From JALZVT01 sp964634815 (GTDB taxonomy: Bacteria; Pseudomonadota; Gammaproteobacteria; Pseudomonadales; Azotimanducaceae): a DNA stretch of 64,000 bases. Position 1 is the stretch's first letter. Every line of letters starts with the position of its first letter. Positions 17,901 to 27,233 of this stretch are shown in pieces. Both the position numbers and the translations under genes were made by a program. The stretch lies in NCBI GenBank assembly GCA_964634815.1, contig CAZWMD010000006.1, forward strand, positions 62,001 to 126,000. The letters are read 5' to 3'. The notes beneath the pieces are model-generated. The model did no database searches. It was not told the DNA's origin and saw nothing but the letters and a program-made list of their open reading frames with translations.

Positions 17901-20561
17901 ATGACAGCATCAAACTCTTCTGCGCCATCCGCCCCACAACGTCCTGCTGCACCTGACGGTTCGGCAAAGGTCTCCCCAAAAAGGCGACCAATACTTGCCA
18001 TTATGTGTTTCGGCGTCGCCTGTGTATGTGTTGCAGTGCTCACTCTGAGTGCGATCTATCTCTACTTAAACCCGCAGATTCCGGATGCATCCACTTATCG
18101 AAACGTAAAACTTGAGACACCTTTGAGGATTCTTTCCGAAGAAGGCGACTTACTTGCTGAATTTGGTGAGCGACGACTGATTCCTATTGGCATGGATCAG
18201 GTACCCGACCTGTTCGTGCGCGCGCTGGTCGATACCGAAGACAAGCGCTTCTATTCTCATCAGGGCGTTGACTTCATTTCACTACTTAACGATTCCTTTC
18301 AGCTGTTGGTGTCACGAGACATTTCCGGCGGCGCCAGCACACTCACCATGCAACTCGCGCGTAACGTTTCGTTTTCGCTGGAACAGCGCTTCATCCGCAA
18401 GTTCAAAGAGATGCTCCTGGCGATGAAGATTGAACGCCAGCTTTCCAAAGACGAGATACTCAATCTTTACATCAACCTCGTGCCCTTTGGGAAACGCGCT
18501 TACGGTGGCGAAGCCGCCGCGCAAACCTACTACAACAAACCGCTTAAAGAGCTGAACCTGGCACAGCTCGCCATGTTGGCCGGCATTCCTCAGGCACCCT
18601 CTGCAGGCAACCCGATCAATGGTCCCGAGCGCGCGCTCAACCGCCGCAATCTTGTACTCAGCCGCATGCTCGCCGAAGGTTCCATTACCAGAGCGGAATT
18701 TGATCAGGCTGTTGTCCAGCCCATCACCGCTCGCATTCGCCGTCAGAGCTTTGATACCGCCGCCCCATACCCCTCAGAAATTGTTCGTCAGGAGTTACTG
18801 TCTCAATACCCGGACCTGTACACCGGTGGTTACAGTGTTATCACCACAATAAGTTCGAGGCTGCAGCAACAGGCGGTGACCGCCGTAAGACAAGGGCTGC
18901 ACAGTTACGACGAACGCCACGGCTATCGGCGTAGCGAAACCAACATCGACGTGCCGCAACAAACTGCACTGGCTGAACCTCTGGCCGCCCTCGACAAAGT
19001 AATTAACGACGCTATTGCCGCTGCCGAGGCGAATCCCAAAGCAGAGCCTACTGCCATCGAGCTGCCACAGTTGCCACCACTGCCGGAAGAACTGGCCAGC
19101 CGATTGTCCAGTGAGCTCGACAAACAGCCATTGATTGGCGACACGCTACCGGGTGTGGTGGTTGCCCTCGGCGAACGATCGATGGTTGTGGCTCTGTCAG
19201 AGAATATGCGCGCTCAGGCTCCTAACGGCGAAACGCTGGTGGTTTTGCCCTGGCAGCGCATCAAGTGGGCGCGAGAATTTATTTCAGTTGAACGTCTTGG
19301 GGCGGTGCCAGAAAGCGCAGGCGACATTGCGACGCGTGGCGATGTAGTGAGCTTGCGCATCGATCCGGAACATCCGCAGCATTTGCGTTTGGCCAAAGAG
19401 CCCCAGGTGCAGGGCGCTCTGGTGTCACTGGATCCAAAGACTGGCGCAATCCGCGCTCTCACGGGCGGCTACGACTTTTCTCGTAATCAGTTTAATCACG
19501 CCGTCCAGGCCAGGCGCCAACCAGGATCAGGATTCAAACCCTTTGTGTACTCCGCCGCACTTGCCAAAGGCATTACCCCGGCGAGTATCTTTATGGACGC
19601 CCCGATTGTCCTCGAAGACGAGGGTCTCGAAACCCAATATCGACCCGACAACGACAACAAGCGCTATAACGGCCCAACTCGATTGCGCGAGGCGCTGTAC
19701 CGATCCATCAACCTGGTGTCCATTCGAGTCTTGCTCGATGTTGGTGCCGGCCGTGCCCTACGGCATGTCAGTCGCTTCGGTTTTGATACCCATGACTTTC
19801 CCCGCAACACCCAGCTTGGCGTTGGCGGTGGCACCATGGGTGTGACACCAATGGAAATGGCCACGGCGTACAGTGTGTTTGCCAACGGCGGTCACCTGAT
19901 CACTCCACACCTGATCCGCGAAGTGCGACGCGACGATACCGTTCTTGAGACCCGCAGCTATCCCGTTGTGTGCGAGGAGTGCGTCGAAGAACAAGAACGA
20001 CTGGCGCTCACCCTGGGCTCTGACACCGAGACAGATCCTGAGCAACAAGCTCAGCAATACGCTCAGCGCGTACTCGACAAAGACAATGCGTGGCTCATCC
20101 ATACCATGCTGCAGGACGTAATAAGACGCGGCACCGGAAGTAAGGCCCGGGCTCTTGAGCGCAGCGACATTGCAGGCAAAACCGGTACCACAAATGAGGC
20201 GGCCGACACCTGGTTCAACGGCTACAACCCAAACCTTGCCACCAGCGTCTGGGTAGGCTTTAGCGATTATCGACCGCTAGGGCCCAGAGAATACGGCTCC
20301 ACCACACCACTACCGATCTGGATCGACTACATGCGCGAGGCCTTGCGGGATTCGCCCATTATCAGTCTGGAGCAACCCGAAACCGTAGTGAGCTTAAAGA
20401 TCGATCCCGAAACCGGACTTGCCGCCCGTCCTGGCCAGCCCAACGCCCTGTTTGAATATTTCCTTGAAGACTTCCAACCCGAACGTTCGGTCGACGAGTC
20501 GCCCGACATCTACGAGTCAATCAGTAACGCTGAGACCATCGACACCGTGGATTTATTCTAA
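17901..20561 (+). CDS. mrcA: Class A penicillin-binding protein 1a
   Basis: Bifunctional peptidoglycan glycosyltransferase and transpeptidase in the inner membrane. 886 residues: membrane anchor at 31-55, GT51 domain with catalytic Glu113 in DTEDKRFYSHQGVD and GGASTLTMQLARN, an inserted OB-fold-like region (about 330-500) typical of PBP1a, then the transpeptidase with SxxK Ser543-Lys546 (GSGFK), SxN Ser602-Asn604 and KTGT at 760-763. All catalytic residues are present. The gene is divergent from pilM, the usual gammaproteobacterial arrangement. The stop codon is the last base triplet before an N gap, so the terminator is missing from the assembly. Confidence 0.97.
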   Translation: MTASNSSAPSAPQRPAAPDGSAKVSPKRRPILAIMCFGVACVCVAVLTLSAIYLYLNPQIPDASTYRNVKLETPLRILSEEGDLLAEFGERRLIPIGMDQVPDLFVRALVDTEDKRFYSHQGVDFISLLNDSFQLLVSRDISGGASTLTMQLARNVSFSLEQRFIRKFKEMLLAMKIERQLSKDEILNLYINLVPFGKRAYGGEAAAQTYYNKPLKELNLAQLAMLAGIPQAPSAGNPINGPERALNRRNLVLSRMLAEGSITRAEFDQAVVQPITARIRRQSFDTAAPYPSEIVRQELLSQYPDLYTGGYSVITTISSRLQQQAVTAVRQGLHSYDERHGYRRSETNIDVPQQTALAEPLAALDKVINDAIAAAEANPKAEPTAIELPQLPPLPEELASRLSSELDKQPLIGDTLPGVVVALGERSMVVALSENMRAQAPNGETLVVLPWQRIKWAREFISVERLGAVPESAGDIATRGDVVSLRIDPEHPQHLRLAKEPQVQGALVSLDPKTGAIRALTGGYDFSRNQFNHAVQARRQPGSGFKPFVYSAALAKGITPASIFMDAPIVLEDEGLETQYRPDNDNKRYNGPTRLREALYRSINLVSIRVLLDVGAGRALRHVSRFGFDTHDFPRNTQLGVGGGTMGVTPMEMATAYSVFANGGHLITPHLIREVRRDDTVLETRSYPVVCEECVEEQERLALTLGSDTETDPEQQAQQYAQRVLDKDNAWLIHTMLQDVIRRGTGSKARALERSDIAGKTGTTNEAADTWFNGYNPNLATSVWVGFSDYRPLGPREYGSTTPLPIWIDYMREALRDSPIISLEQPETVVSLKIDPETGLAARPGQPNALFEYFLEDFQPERSVDESPDIYESISNAETIDTVDLF

Positions 20562-20661
20562 NNNNNNNNNNNNNNNNNNNNNNNNNNNNNNNNNNNNNNN
20601 NNNNNNNNNNNNNNNNNNNNNNNNNNNNNNNNNNNNNNNNNNNNNNNNNNNNNNNNNNNNN
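20562..20661. other. Assembly gap (100 N)
   Basis: Exactly 100 N between the convergent ends of mrcA and the M48 protease gene. The two flanks share no sequence, so unlike the gaps at 53914 and 59318 this one probably hides real bases of unknown length. Confidence 0.98.
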
Positions 20662-22214
20662 TACTGCACCAACTTAATATAATCCCCAGCCGTAGGCTCC
20701 CCATAAGGATGATCGCCATTAATCACCCGCAGGATGCCCTCAGCGTCGTGCTTGATCGACGACTTCTTCGCAAGCTCTCTGTAGGTCATTCCCGGCTCCG
20801 CGACAATCACGGAGATGGATTGGCCATTCGCAATACGAGCATCAGCTGAGGTCATACCGCGAAACGATTCAAGCGTGGCGCGAAACTGCTTACGCATCTC
20901 GTCCGCATCACCATCCGGACCGGCTTCCGCCTTCAACAGATAGAAATCTTCATCCTTAAGAATGGTGGCAATCATTCTCAGCTTTGCGTCGCTGCCTGTG
21001 GTTGGCGCTTCCGCCATATAGGCGGCGTAGCTATTCACCGTAAGTTCTTCGCCGTTGGTTAGGTCGTCGCGCTTCAAGGTATCCACCAGGTAGTCCTGGG
21101 GTGTCTTTGCCTTGCCGCCGCCCTGGCGCTGCAGGGTGATCAGACCCACGTTGCTGCCCGCGGGTGCGCCCGCGCTGATTTCACTGCCGTTGTTACCAAT
21201 GTCCCAGTCCTTCGGAAACTTCACAACGATGCGCAACACCGAGTGGTAGTAGGTGTCTTTCTTAACCAGTCCAGTCGAAGACTCATCGCCATAAATCAGG
21301 CCATCCATCAGGCCCCAGAAATCACCCACCGGTTCGTCCAGTTCGTCTGGCATGAGATGCTGGTTCTTCAACACCAGCTCATGCAGGCGTTTGTCGTTTT
21401 TGGGGTGGGTTGTGAACAGGCCGTGGTAGCGCGGCTTGCCATTGGGTTTTGATTTTTCAAACAGCTCGTTGTCTTTGAGTACCTGAATGCCATCAATCAT
21501 CGACATGGGGTTGTAGCCGGCCCGAGCAAGAAAGTCGCCGCCGTAACCATCCGCCTCAAGTTCGAGTTCACGACCGTAGCCGGAGCTGATGGTTTGGGTA
21601 GTGGCGCTCGCAAGGTCTCCGACCGCACCGGTGCCGGTGAGCACCGAGCCAAGAAAGCCTGCCACTCGACCAACCCGAGAGATTCGCTGGCGCCGCTGAA
21701 TATGGCGCCCTACAACATGGCCAATCTCGTGGCCCAGAATACCTGCCAGTTCGCCTTCGCTATTCAGCGAGGTCAGAAGCCCCCGGTGAATGAAGATATA
21801 GCCATCCCGCGTGGCAAAGGCATTGAAGTTGGCGTCATCAATGATGTTGAAGTGGTACTCACCCTTGATGTCGTTGGTTTCGATGAGCCGCGCAGCAATG
21901 GCGCGCACATAGGCATTCCACTGGGGGTCATCATAAAACCCGCCCTTGCCCTTCATTTCTTTGTATAGCTTGTAGCCATCGCCGGCGGCGTGCGCGCCGG
22001 GTGCGGACAGCGCCACCACAGACAACCCGGCCAGGAGCACAATGATGGCCAGCAAACGATGCGATAAAGATGCGAGCGAAACACTCGTTAGGTGGCCGGC
22101 AGACCCGGCGGTCAGGAATTCAAAAGGGGCTATTTTGCGCAAAACTTCCTCCAGCGGCCGGTTCGGAATGTAGCGGGCCGTGCGGGTGGTCTGACGCCCA
22201 TTATGCACACTCAA
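20662..22214 (-). CDS. M48 family periplasmic metalloprotease, 3' end lost in gap
   Basis: Zinc peptidase with HEIGH at residues 162-166 (counting from 22214) inside GELAGILGHEIGHVVGRH, the third ligand in ELELEADGYGGDFLARAGY, and a hydrophobic signal segment (LLAIIVLLAGLSVVALSAPGAHA). The C-terminus (PGMTYRELAKKS...LRVINGDHPYGEPTAGDYIKLV) looks like a LysM-type cell-wall binding module and is nearly complete when the gap is reached. The start is uncertain: the frame opens with a TTG at 22214 and there is no ATG before the signal segment, so a later TTG is possible. It resembles the BepA/LoiP group of envelope quality-control proteases but I see no TPR repeats. Confidence 0.88.
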
Positions 22215-22301
22215 CCTGAACAGCGGCTGGCATGCATCGGCTATGGACGCATCAACTGGAAGTAGTTAGAGGGCCTAAAGCGGAAAAAGTTGCGGTGCGC
22301 T

Positions 22302-22568
22302 TTACTCCGCTGCCGCCTGGTTTCCTGCCGCCTCATCTGCTGATGCCGCAGCGGCTTTTTTGGCCCCACGGCTGCCAAAACGCTGACGATAGCGCTCTAC
22401 GCGGCCGCCAGAATCAAGAATCTTTTGCTTGCCTGTATAGAAGGGATGACAAGATGAGCAGACATCAAGGTGCAGGTCTTCACAGGTTGTGGAGCTCGTC
22501 TCGATCACGTTACCGCAGCTGCAGGTCGCCTTGATCGGTTGGTACTGGGGATGAATGTCAGCTTTCAT
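22302..22568 (-). CDS. rpmE: 50S ribosomal protein L31
   Basis: 88-residue ribosomal protein of the zinc-binding (C+) type: CSCGN at residues 16-20 and CSSC at 37-40 supply the four cysteines, followed by HPFYTGKQKILDSGGRVERYRQRFG. The remaining 20 residues are an Ala/Gln/Glu-rich tail that makes it longer than the usual 66-75. rpmE beside a divergent priA is the standard gammaproteobacterial arrangement; here an SDR gene has come between them. Confidence 0.96.
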   Translation of the reverse strand: MKADIHPQYQPIKATCSCGNVIETSSTTCEDLHLDVCSSCHPFYTGKQKILDSGGRVERYRQRFGSRGAKKAAAASADEAAGNQAAAE

Positions 22569-22741
22569 GAGTTTCCACTATCTCTATCTATAGGATGTCG
22601 TCGAATGTCGTCGGACGCGGTGAGATGCGCAGCCGTACAAAATAAGGGGCGGCGATTCTACCAGAGAAACGCATCAAGACAACTCGCCGCAAACGCCCGC
22701 ACGGCGTCGATGAGAACCCCTCGCCCTATTTAATCGCCCTG

Positions 22742-23512
22742 CTAAAAGACCGTATAGCCCCCATCGACACAGACTTCCTGGCCCGTGTGATAGGTCTGAT
22801 CCGGGTCCGCGAGGAACGCGCCAACCTCACGAAACTCCGAAGGCTCCGCCCAGCGCCGCACCGGCGTGCGCTTTATGGTGGCGTTTCTGAACACGTCGCT
22901 CTCATAGCCGCCACTGGCAAGCTCGGTGATTGTCCAACCCGGCAACAGCGAATTCACCCGAATCTGATGCCGGGCAAGCCCTACGGACAGCGCCCGTACC
23001 AGTCCGTTAAGTGCGGTCTTGGCGGTGCCATAGGCCTCATTACCCGCCGCCCCATGAATGGCAGATGTTGAAGAAACCGCCACCAGGCTGCCGCCTTCGC
23101 CCTGGGCAATCAACCGCTTGGCAGCCTCTCGCAGGGTCAGAAAAACGCCGTCCAGATTGATGTTCATAACGGCTCGCCATTCATCCAGCGTCAGATCAAC
23201 AAAGGGTGTGCCCGTGCCGCCGCGACCCGCGTTGGCAAACAAGCCATCCATCCGGCCCATGTCACTGACGGTCTGATCCATGGTGTCGATGATCGCCTGC
23301 TCATCCCCTACATCGCACACATAGGCGGCGGCCTTACCGCCATGTTCCTCAGTTATCGCGCTGAGGCTCTCGAGCGCCTGGGCATTCTTTTTGGTGTTGC
23401 GTCCCCAGATAGCAACGCTGCCACCAGACAGCGCGATGCCTTCAGCCATGCCCAGGCCAATGCCGCCGTTGCCACCCGTGACGATAAATACTTTGCCGGT
23501 TAGATCAATCAT
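22742..23512 (-). CDS. SDR family oxidoreductase
   Basis: Classical short-chain dehydrogenase/reductase, 256 residues. Cofactor loop TGGNGGIG at 12-19, NAG motif at FANAGRGG, catalytic Ser148, Tyr161 and Lys165 (YGTAK), and the C-terminal CVDGGYTVF. The Arg-rich segment after beta-2 (GRNTKKN) suggests NADP as cofactor, an inference. Substrate unknown. The gene lies between rpmE and priA with no functional link to either. Confidence 0.9.
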   Translation of the reverse strand: MIDLTGKVFIVTGGNGGIGLGMAEGIALSGGSVAIWGRNTKKNAQALESLSAITEEHGGKAAAYVCDVGDEQAIIDTMDQTVSDMGRMDGLFANAGRGGTGTPFVDLTLDEWRAVMNINLDGVFLTLREAAKRLIAQGEGGSLVAVSSTSAIHGAAGNEAYGTAKTALNGLVRALSVGLARHQIRVNSLLPGWTITELASGGYESDVFRNATIKRTPVRRWAEPSEFREVGAFLADPDQTYHTGQEVCVDGGYTVF

Positions 23513-23624
23513 GCACCGATCCTATCACCTCCTTGCGCCTGCTTGGACTGACTGGGCCTTACTGGGGCCCGCTTTTCCTCTCTTGCCCCTGTACTGACCG
23601 CGTCGCGTCAACCAACATAGCTGT

Positions 23625-25853
23625 GTGAACCCAGACTCTTCCCCAGAAGGCGACGCCTCGCCAACAAACCGCCCCGGCTATTTGCAAATCGCGGTAGCCC
23701 GGCCCCTGCGGCGCCTGTTTGACTACGCGTTACCCGCCGAGCTGCCGGTGCCACCGCGCGGCGCGCGGGTGAGCGCGCCGTTTGGCACAAGCAAGCTGGT
23801 CGGCATTGTGATGGGGCATGCAACGCCAACGGACACCCAGCGCACCAAGCCCATTCTTGACGTGCTGGACACCGAGCCGGTATTGCCCGAAGAGCAACTC
23901 AACACAGCGTTTTGGCTGGCCAACTACTACCAGCACCCCATTGGGGAAGTCTGTGCCAGCCTGCTGCCCACCGCCGCTCGACGTGGCCGCGAGATGCGCC
24001 TGCCAACCGAGCTCCTGTATCACTGCACGCCGGGCACCTCACAAAAAGAGGCAAAGCTCGCCGCAGGACGCGCCGCCCGTCAGCTTGCTCTATGGGAATT
24101 CATCTATAAATACCCTGCTGGCGTAAGCGCTGAGGTGCTGCGTGATGCCGGGTTCGCTCGGGCGTTGCAAAAAGCTCTGCTGGACAAGGGCCTGATTGAA
24201 GCCACCGAAGCGTCACCGCAACCCACCCAAATCAACCCCAACCCCACAGGCCTCAAGCTCACCGACGAACAGAATAAGGCCCTCACAACCCTGTTGCGGG
24301 ATCAGCATCGCTACGCAACCCATCTGCTTTATGGTGTCACCGGCAGCGGCAAAACCGAGGTGTACCTGCAAGCGATTAACCAGGTGTTGCAAGCGGGACG
24401 CCAGGTGCTGGTGTTGATTCCGGAAATTGCCTTAACGCCACAAACCCTGAAGCGCTTTAAAGATCGCTTTGGTGCAGCGGTGGCCTGGCACAGCCAGATC
24501 GGCGACGCCGAACGTCTGCGGGTTTGGCTGCGCTGTCGCGATGGCCTCGAACCCTTACTCATTGGCACCCGCTCAGCGGTATTAACCCCGTTCAAGAATC
24601 TTGGACTCATCATCGTCGATGAAGAACACGACCCCTCGTTCAAACAGGGCGATGGCCTGCGCTACTCTGCACGCGATCTGGCCGTCAAGCGCGCCAGAGA
24701 CCTGAACATTCCACTGTTACTCGGCAGCGCAACCCCGGCGCTTGAAACCTTGCACAACGCAAACACCGGTCGCTATACCCAAAGCCAACTGCTGACCCGC
24801 CCCGGTGGCGCCAAACTGCCGAGCATGCGCATCCTGGACATCCGAGGCGTGAAACTCATTGAAGGCATTGCGCCGGAAATGCTGGACCTCATCAAATCGC
24901 ACATCGCCGCAGGCAACCAGGCGCTGGCCTTTATCAATCGCCGCGGCTACGCACCCACCTATCTGTGCACAAACTGCGCCTGGCAAGCCTTGTGCCCCAA
25001 CTGCGAGGCACGCTTTACAGTTCATCGATCACCCAGGGAACTGCGTTGTCATCACTGTGGCGCACGCGACGCCATTCCCAAGGCCTGTGGTGGCTGCGGC
25101 TCGAGCGCCCTGATTCCTGTTGGCGCCGGTACCCAGCGCACGGAGGAGGCCCTTTCGAGCCTGTTTCCCGACACTCGTATTATCAGAGTCGACCGAGACA
25201 CAACCCGCAGCGCCACGCGCCTGGAGGCACAGCTGGCGGAGATCAACCGGGGTGAGCCCGCGCTGTTGGTGGGCACCCAGATGCTCGCCAAGGGGCATCA
25301 TTTTCCCGCCGTTACCCTGGTTGCCATTCTGGATGCCGACTCGGGCTTTCTAGCCGCTGACTATCGCGCCCCGGAGCGTACTGCGGCATTGATAATGCAG
25401 GTCGCTGGCCGGGCCGGCCGGGCCGAACGCAACGGCGAAGTGGTGATTCAAAGCATGCACCCGGATAACCCGGTGCTCACCGCCCTGATCGATGGTGGCT
25501 TCAGCGCGTTTGCTACAACCGAGCTGGCCCATCGAGCCGAGGGCGGCATGCCGCCGTTTCGACCCATCGCCATGCTGCGGGCCGACGGCCTGTCGCCCAC
25601 CGAACCGGATGAACTGCTGCGCTCTATGGTCGGCTGTATCGCCCCACTCGCTGACGAGCACTTACAGATAATGGGTCCGGTAGCCGCTCCTATGGGGCGC
25701 ATCGCTGGCCGTTTTCGCTCTCAAATCATGCTTTGTGCCAGTAACCGACGACGCCTGCACGACGCTATTTCGACCGTGGTGGCCAATGCTCCTGCCTCGC
25801 GGCACGGCAAACTCAGCTGGTCCATCGATATCGATCCTTACGACACCTACTGA
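23625..25853 (+). CDS. priA: Primosomal replication restart helicase PriA
   Basis: 3'-to-5' helicase that reloads the replisome at stalled forks. 742 residues: N-terminal fork-binding domain (LQIAVARPLRRLFDYALP), Walker A GVTGSGKT at 237-244, DEEH box (IIVDEEHDPSFKQGDGLRY), eight zinc-binding cysteines between CTNCAWQALCPNC and CHHCGARDAIPKACGGCG, then the helicase motif VI QVAGRAGRAERNG. The start is a GTG at 23625; no ribosome binding site of note precedes it. The two Zn knuckles are intact. Confidence 0.96.
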   Translation: MNPDSSPEGDASPTNRPGYLQIAVARPLRRLFDYALPAELPVPPRGARVSAPFGTSKLVGIVMGHATPTDTQRTKPILDVLDTEPVLPEEQLNTAFWLANYYQHPIGEVCASLLPTAARRGREMRLPTELLYHCTPGTSQKEAKLAAGRAARQLALWEFIYKYPAGVSAEVLRDAGFARALQKALLDKGLIEATEASPQPTQINPNPTGLKLTDEQNKALTTLLRDQHRYATHLLYGVTGSGKTEVYLQAINQVLQAGRQVLVLIPEIALTPQTLKRFKDRFGAAVAWHSQIGDAERLRVWLRCRDGLEPLLIGTRSAVLTPFKNLGLIIVDEEHDPSFKQGDGLRYSARDLAVKRARDLNIPLLLGSATPALETLHNANTGRYTQSQLLTRPGGAKLPSMRILDIRGVKLIEGIAPEMLDLIKSHIAAGNQALAFINRRGYAPTYLCTNCAWQALCPNCEARFTVHRSPRELRCHHCGARDAIPKACGGCGSSALIPVGAGTQRTEEALSSLFPDTRIIRVDRDTTRSATRLEAQLAEINRGEPALLVGTQMLAKGHHFPAVTLVAILDADSGFLAADYRAPERTAALIMQVAGRAGRAERNGEVVIQSMHPDNPVLTALIDGGFSAFATTELAHRAEGGMPPFRPIAMLRADGLSPTEPDELLRSMVGCIAPLADEHLQIMGPVAAPMGRIAGRFRSQIMLCASNRRRLHDAISTVVANAPASRHGKLSWSIDIDPYDTY

Positions 25854-25860
25854 GATAGTG

Positions 25861-25896
25861 CGCACCAACAATCGCACCAACACTCGCACCAACAAT
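25861..25896 (+). repeat. Three 12-bp tandem units between priA and ftsN
   Basis: CGCACCAACAAT at 25861 and 25885, with CGCACCAACACT between them at 25873. It lies directly after the priA stop in the short spacer before the ftsN-like gene. No stem is formed. Function unknown; may simply be slippage. Confidence 0.7.
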
Positions 25897-25942
25897 GACC
25901 ACAGGATGAAAACCCGCCGCTGCTTCCTTATCATGCGCCGCC

Positions 25943-26584
25943 ATGGCCCAGGATTTCGCAAAGCGCTCCAAATCGCGCAAAAAGAAGAAGCCGCCTCCCA
26001 GCCGATTTAGCCTGGGCAGCTTTGTGGTGGGCGTTATCACCGGTGTGGGGTTATTTCTGCTGGGGGCCTATGGCCCGGAACTCCTCTCTCCCGCAGAGGC
26101 GCCAGCAGGGGCGCCCGCCCAGGCGCAAACCTCAGCGCCAACAGGAACGCCAGCAGAAGCGTCAACAAATCCACCAGAGCTTGCTGAACTGTCTGAAGAT
26201 ACCGTAAACCTGTCCGACGAAACCCAGACCGCGCTGGAATTCGAGTTCAGAGATCTTCTGGGTACCGACCAGGTGGATCCGGATATTTCGGCCTACGAAG
26301 CCGCTGTAAAGCTGGAGCAGGCCAAGGGGCCGCAACAACCCACCCACTACCTGCTGCAATCCGGTTCCTTTCAGATCAAGGCTGACGCTGAGACTCGCCG
26401 GGGCACCCTGCTGTTGCTCAACATGCCCGCCAACATTGTTGAAGCACAAATTAACAACAAAACCTGGTATCGGGTGATTGTTGGGCCCTACCCACAACGT
26501 GGACTGGCCCAACAGGCGGCATCGAGGCTCCGGGCCAAAGATATTCGTTCCATCTGGATGGAACGCCCGGTCACCTCCGGCTAG
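25943..26584 (+). CDS. ftsN: FtsN-like SPOR-domain protein
   Basis: 213-residue bitopic protein: basic cytoplasmic N-terminus (KRSKSRKKKKPPP), membrane helix at about residues 25-44, an Ala/Pro/Thr-rich periplasmic linker, and a C-terminal SPOR domain (HYLLQSGSFQIKADAETRRGTLLLLNM...WYRVIVGPYPQRGLAQQAASRL) that binds septal glycan. Its place between priA and hslV is the place of ftsN in gammaproteobacteria. FtsN triggers septal synthesis by the divisome. Sequence outside SPOR is poorly conserved in this family, so the name rests mainly on architecture and position. Confidence 0.82.
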   Translation: MAQDFAKRSKSRKKKKPPPSRFSLGSFVVGVITGVGLFLLGAYGPELLSPAEAPAGAPAQAQTSAPTGTPAEASTNPPELAELSEDTVNLSDETQTALEFEFRDLLGTDQVDPDISAYEAAVKLEQAKGPQQPTHYLLQSGSFQIKADAETRRGTLLLLNMPANIVEAQINNKTWYRVIVGPYPQRGLAQQAASRLRAKDIRSIWMERPVTSG

Positions 26585-26681
26585 CAAAACAGCCCGATCC
26601 TGTGCGGCCACTCAGCCAGCCTTGAAAAGTCCGATCTGCACCCCCACATCACTCCTCAGCCTCAACAAAAAGGTTCCGCAC

Positions 26682-27233
26682 GTGCCCATAGAATTTCATG
26701 CCACCACCATACTTAGCGTTCGCGACCAGCACACCGTGGTCGTGGGCGGCGACGGTCAGGTGTCGATGGGCAATACCGTGGCCAAAAGCAACGCAAAAAA
26801 GGTCCGCCGTCTCTACAACGACACCGTACTCGCCGGCTTTGCAGGCAGCACCGCAGACGCGTTCACCCTGTTCGAACGATTTGAAGGTCAACTCGAAAAG
26901 TATCAGGGCAACCTGGTGCGCGCCGCCGTGGAACTTGCTAAAGACTGGCGCGGAGACCGGGCACTCCGTCAGCTTGAAGCCCTGCTGATTGTGGCGGATG
27001 TCCAAAACACGCTGATGATCTCGGGCACAGGCGACGTTATAGAACCCGAGAATGGACTGGTCGCCATTGGCTCTGGCGGTCCCTACGCCGAGGCAGCTGG
27101 CCGCGCGCTTAGGCAAAACACCGACATGGACCCAAAGACCATTGTCGATCGCGCCCTCAACATTGCTGGTGATATCTGCATCTACACCAACAACAACCTC
27201 ACGATAGAAGTTTTGGAGATTCCTTCCGCATGA
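26682..27233 (+). CDS. hslV: ATP-dependent protease proteolytic subunit HslV
   Basis: Threonine peptidase of the HslUV proteasome-like protease. 183 residues from the GTG at 26682, which has AAAAGG about 8 bases upstream. The sequence PIEFHATTILSVRDQ puts the nucleophile at Thr8, so a 7-residue propeptide is removed; E. coli HslV only loses Met. Conserved GGDGQVSMGNTV, GFAGSTADAFTLFERFE and AIGSGGPYAEAAGRAL are all present. The stop overlaps the hslU ATG by 4 bases. Confidence 0.95.
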   Translation: MPIEFHATTILSVRDQHTVVVGGDGQVSMGNTVAKSNAKKVRRLYNDTVLAGFAGSTADAFTLFERFEGQLEKYQGNLVRAAVELAKDWRGDRALRQLEALLIVADVQNTLMISGTGDVIEPENGLVAIGSGGPYAEAAGRALRQNTDMDPKTIVDRALNIAGDICIYTNNNLTIEVLEIPSA

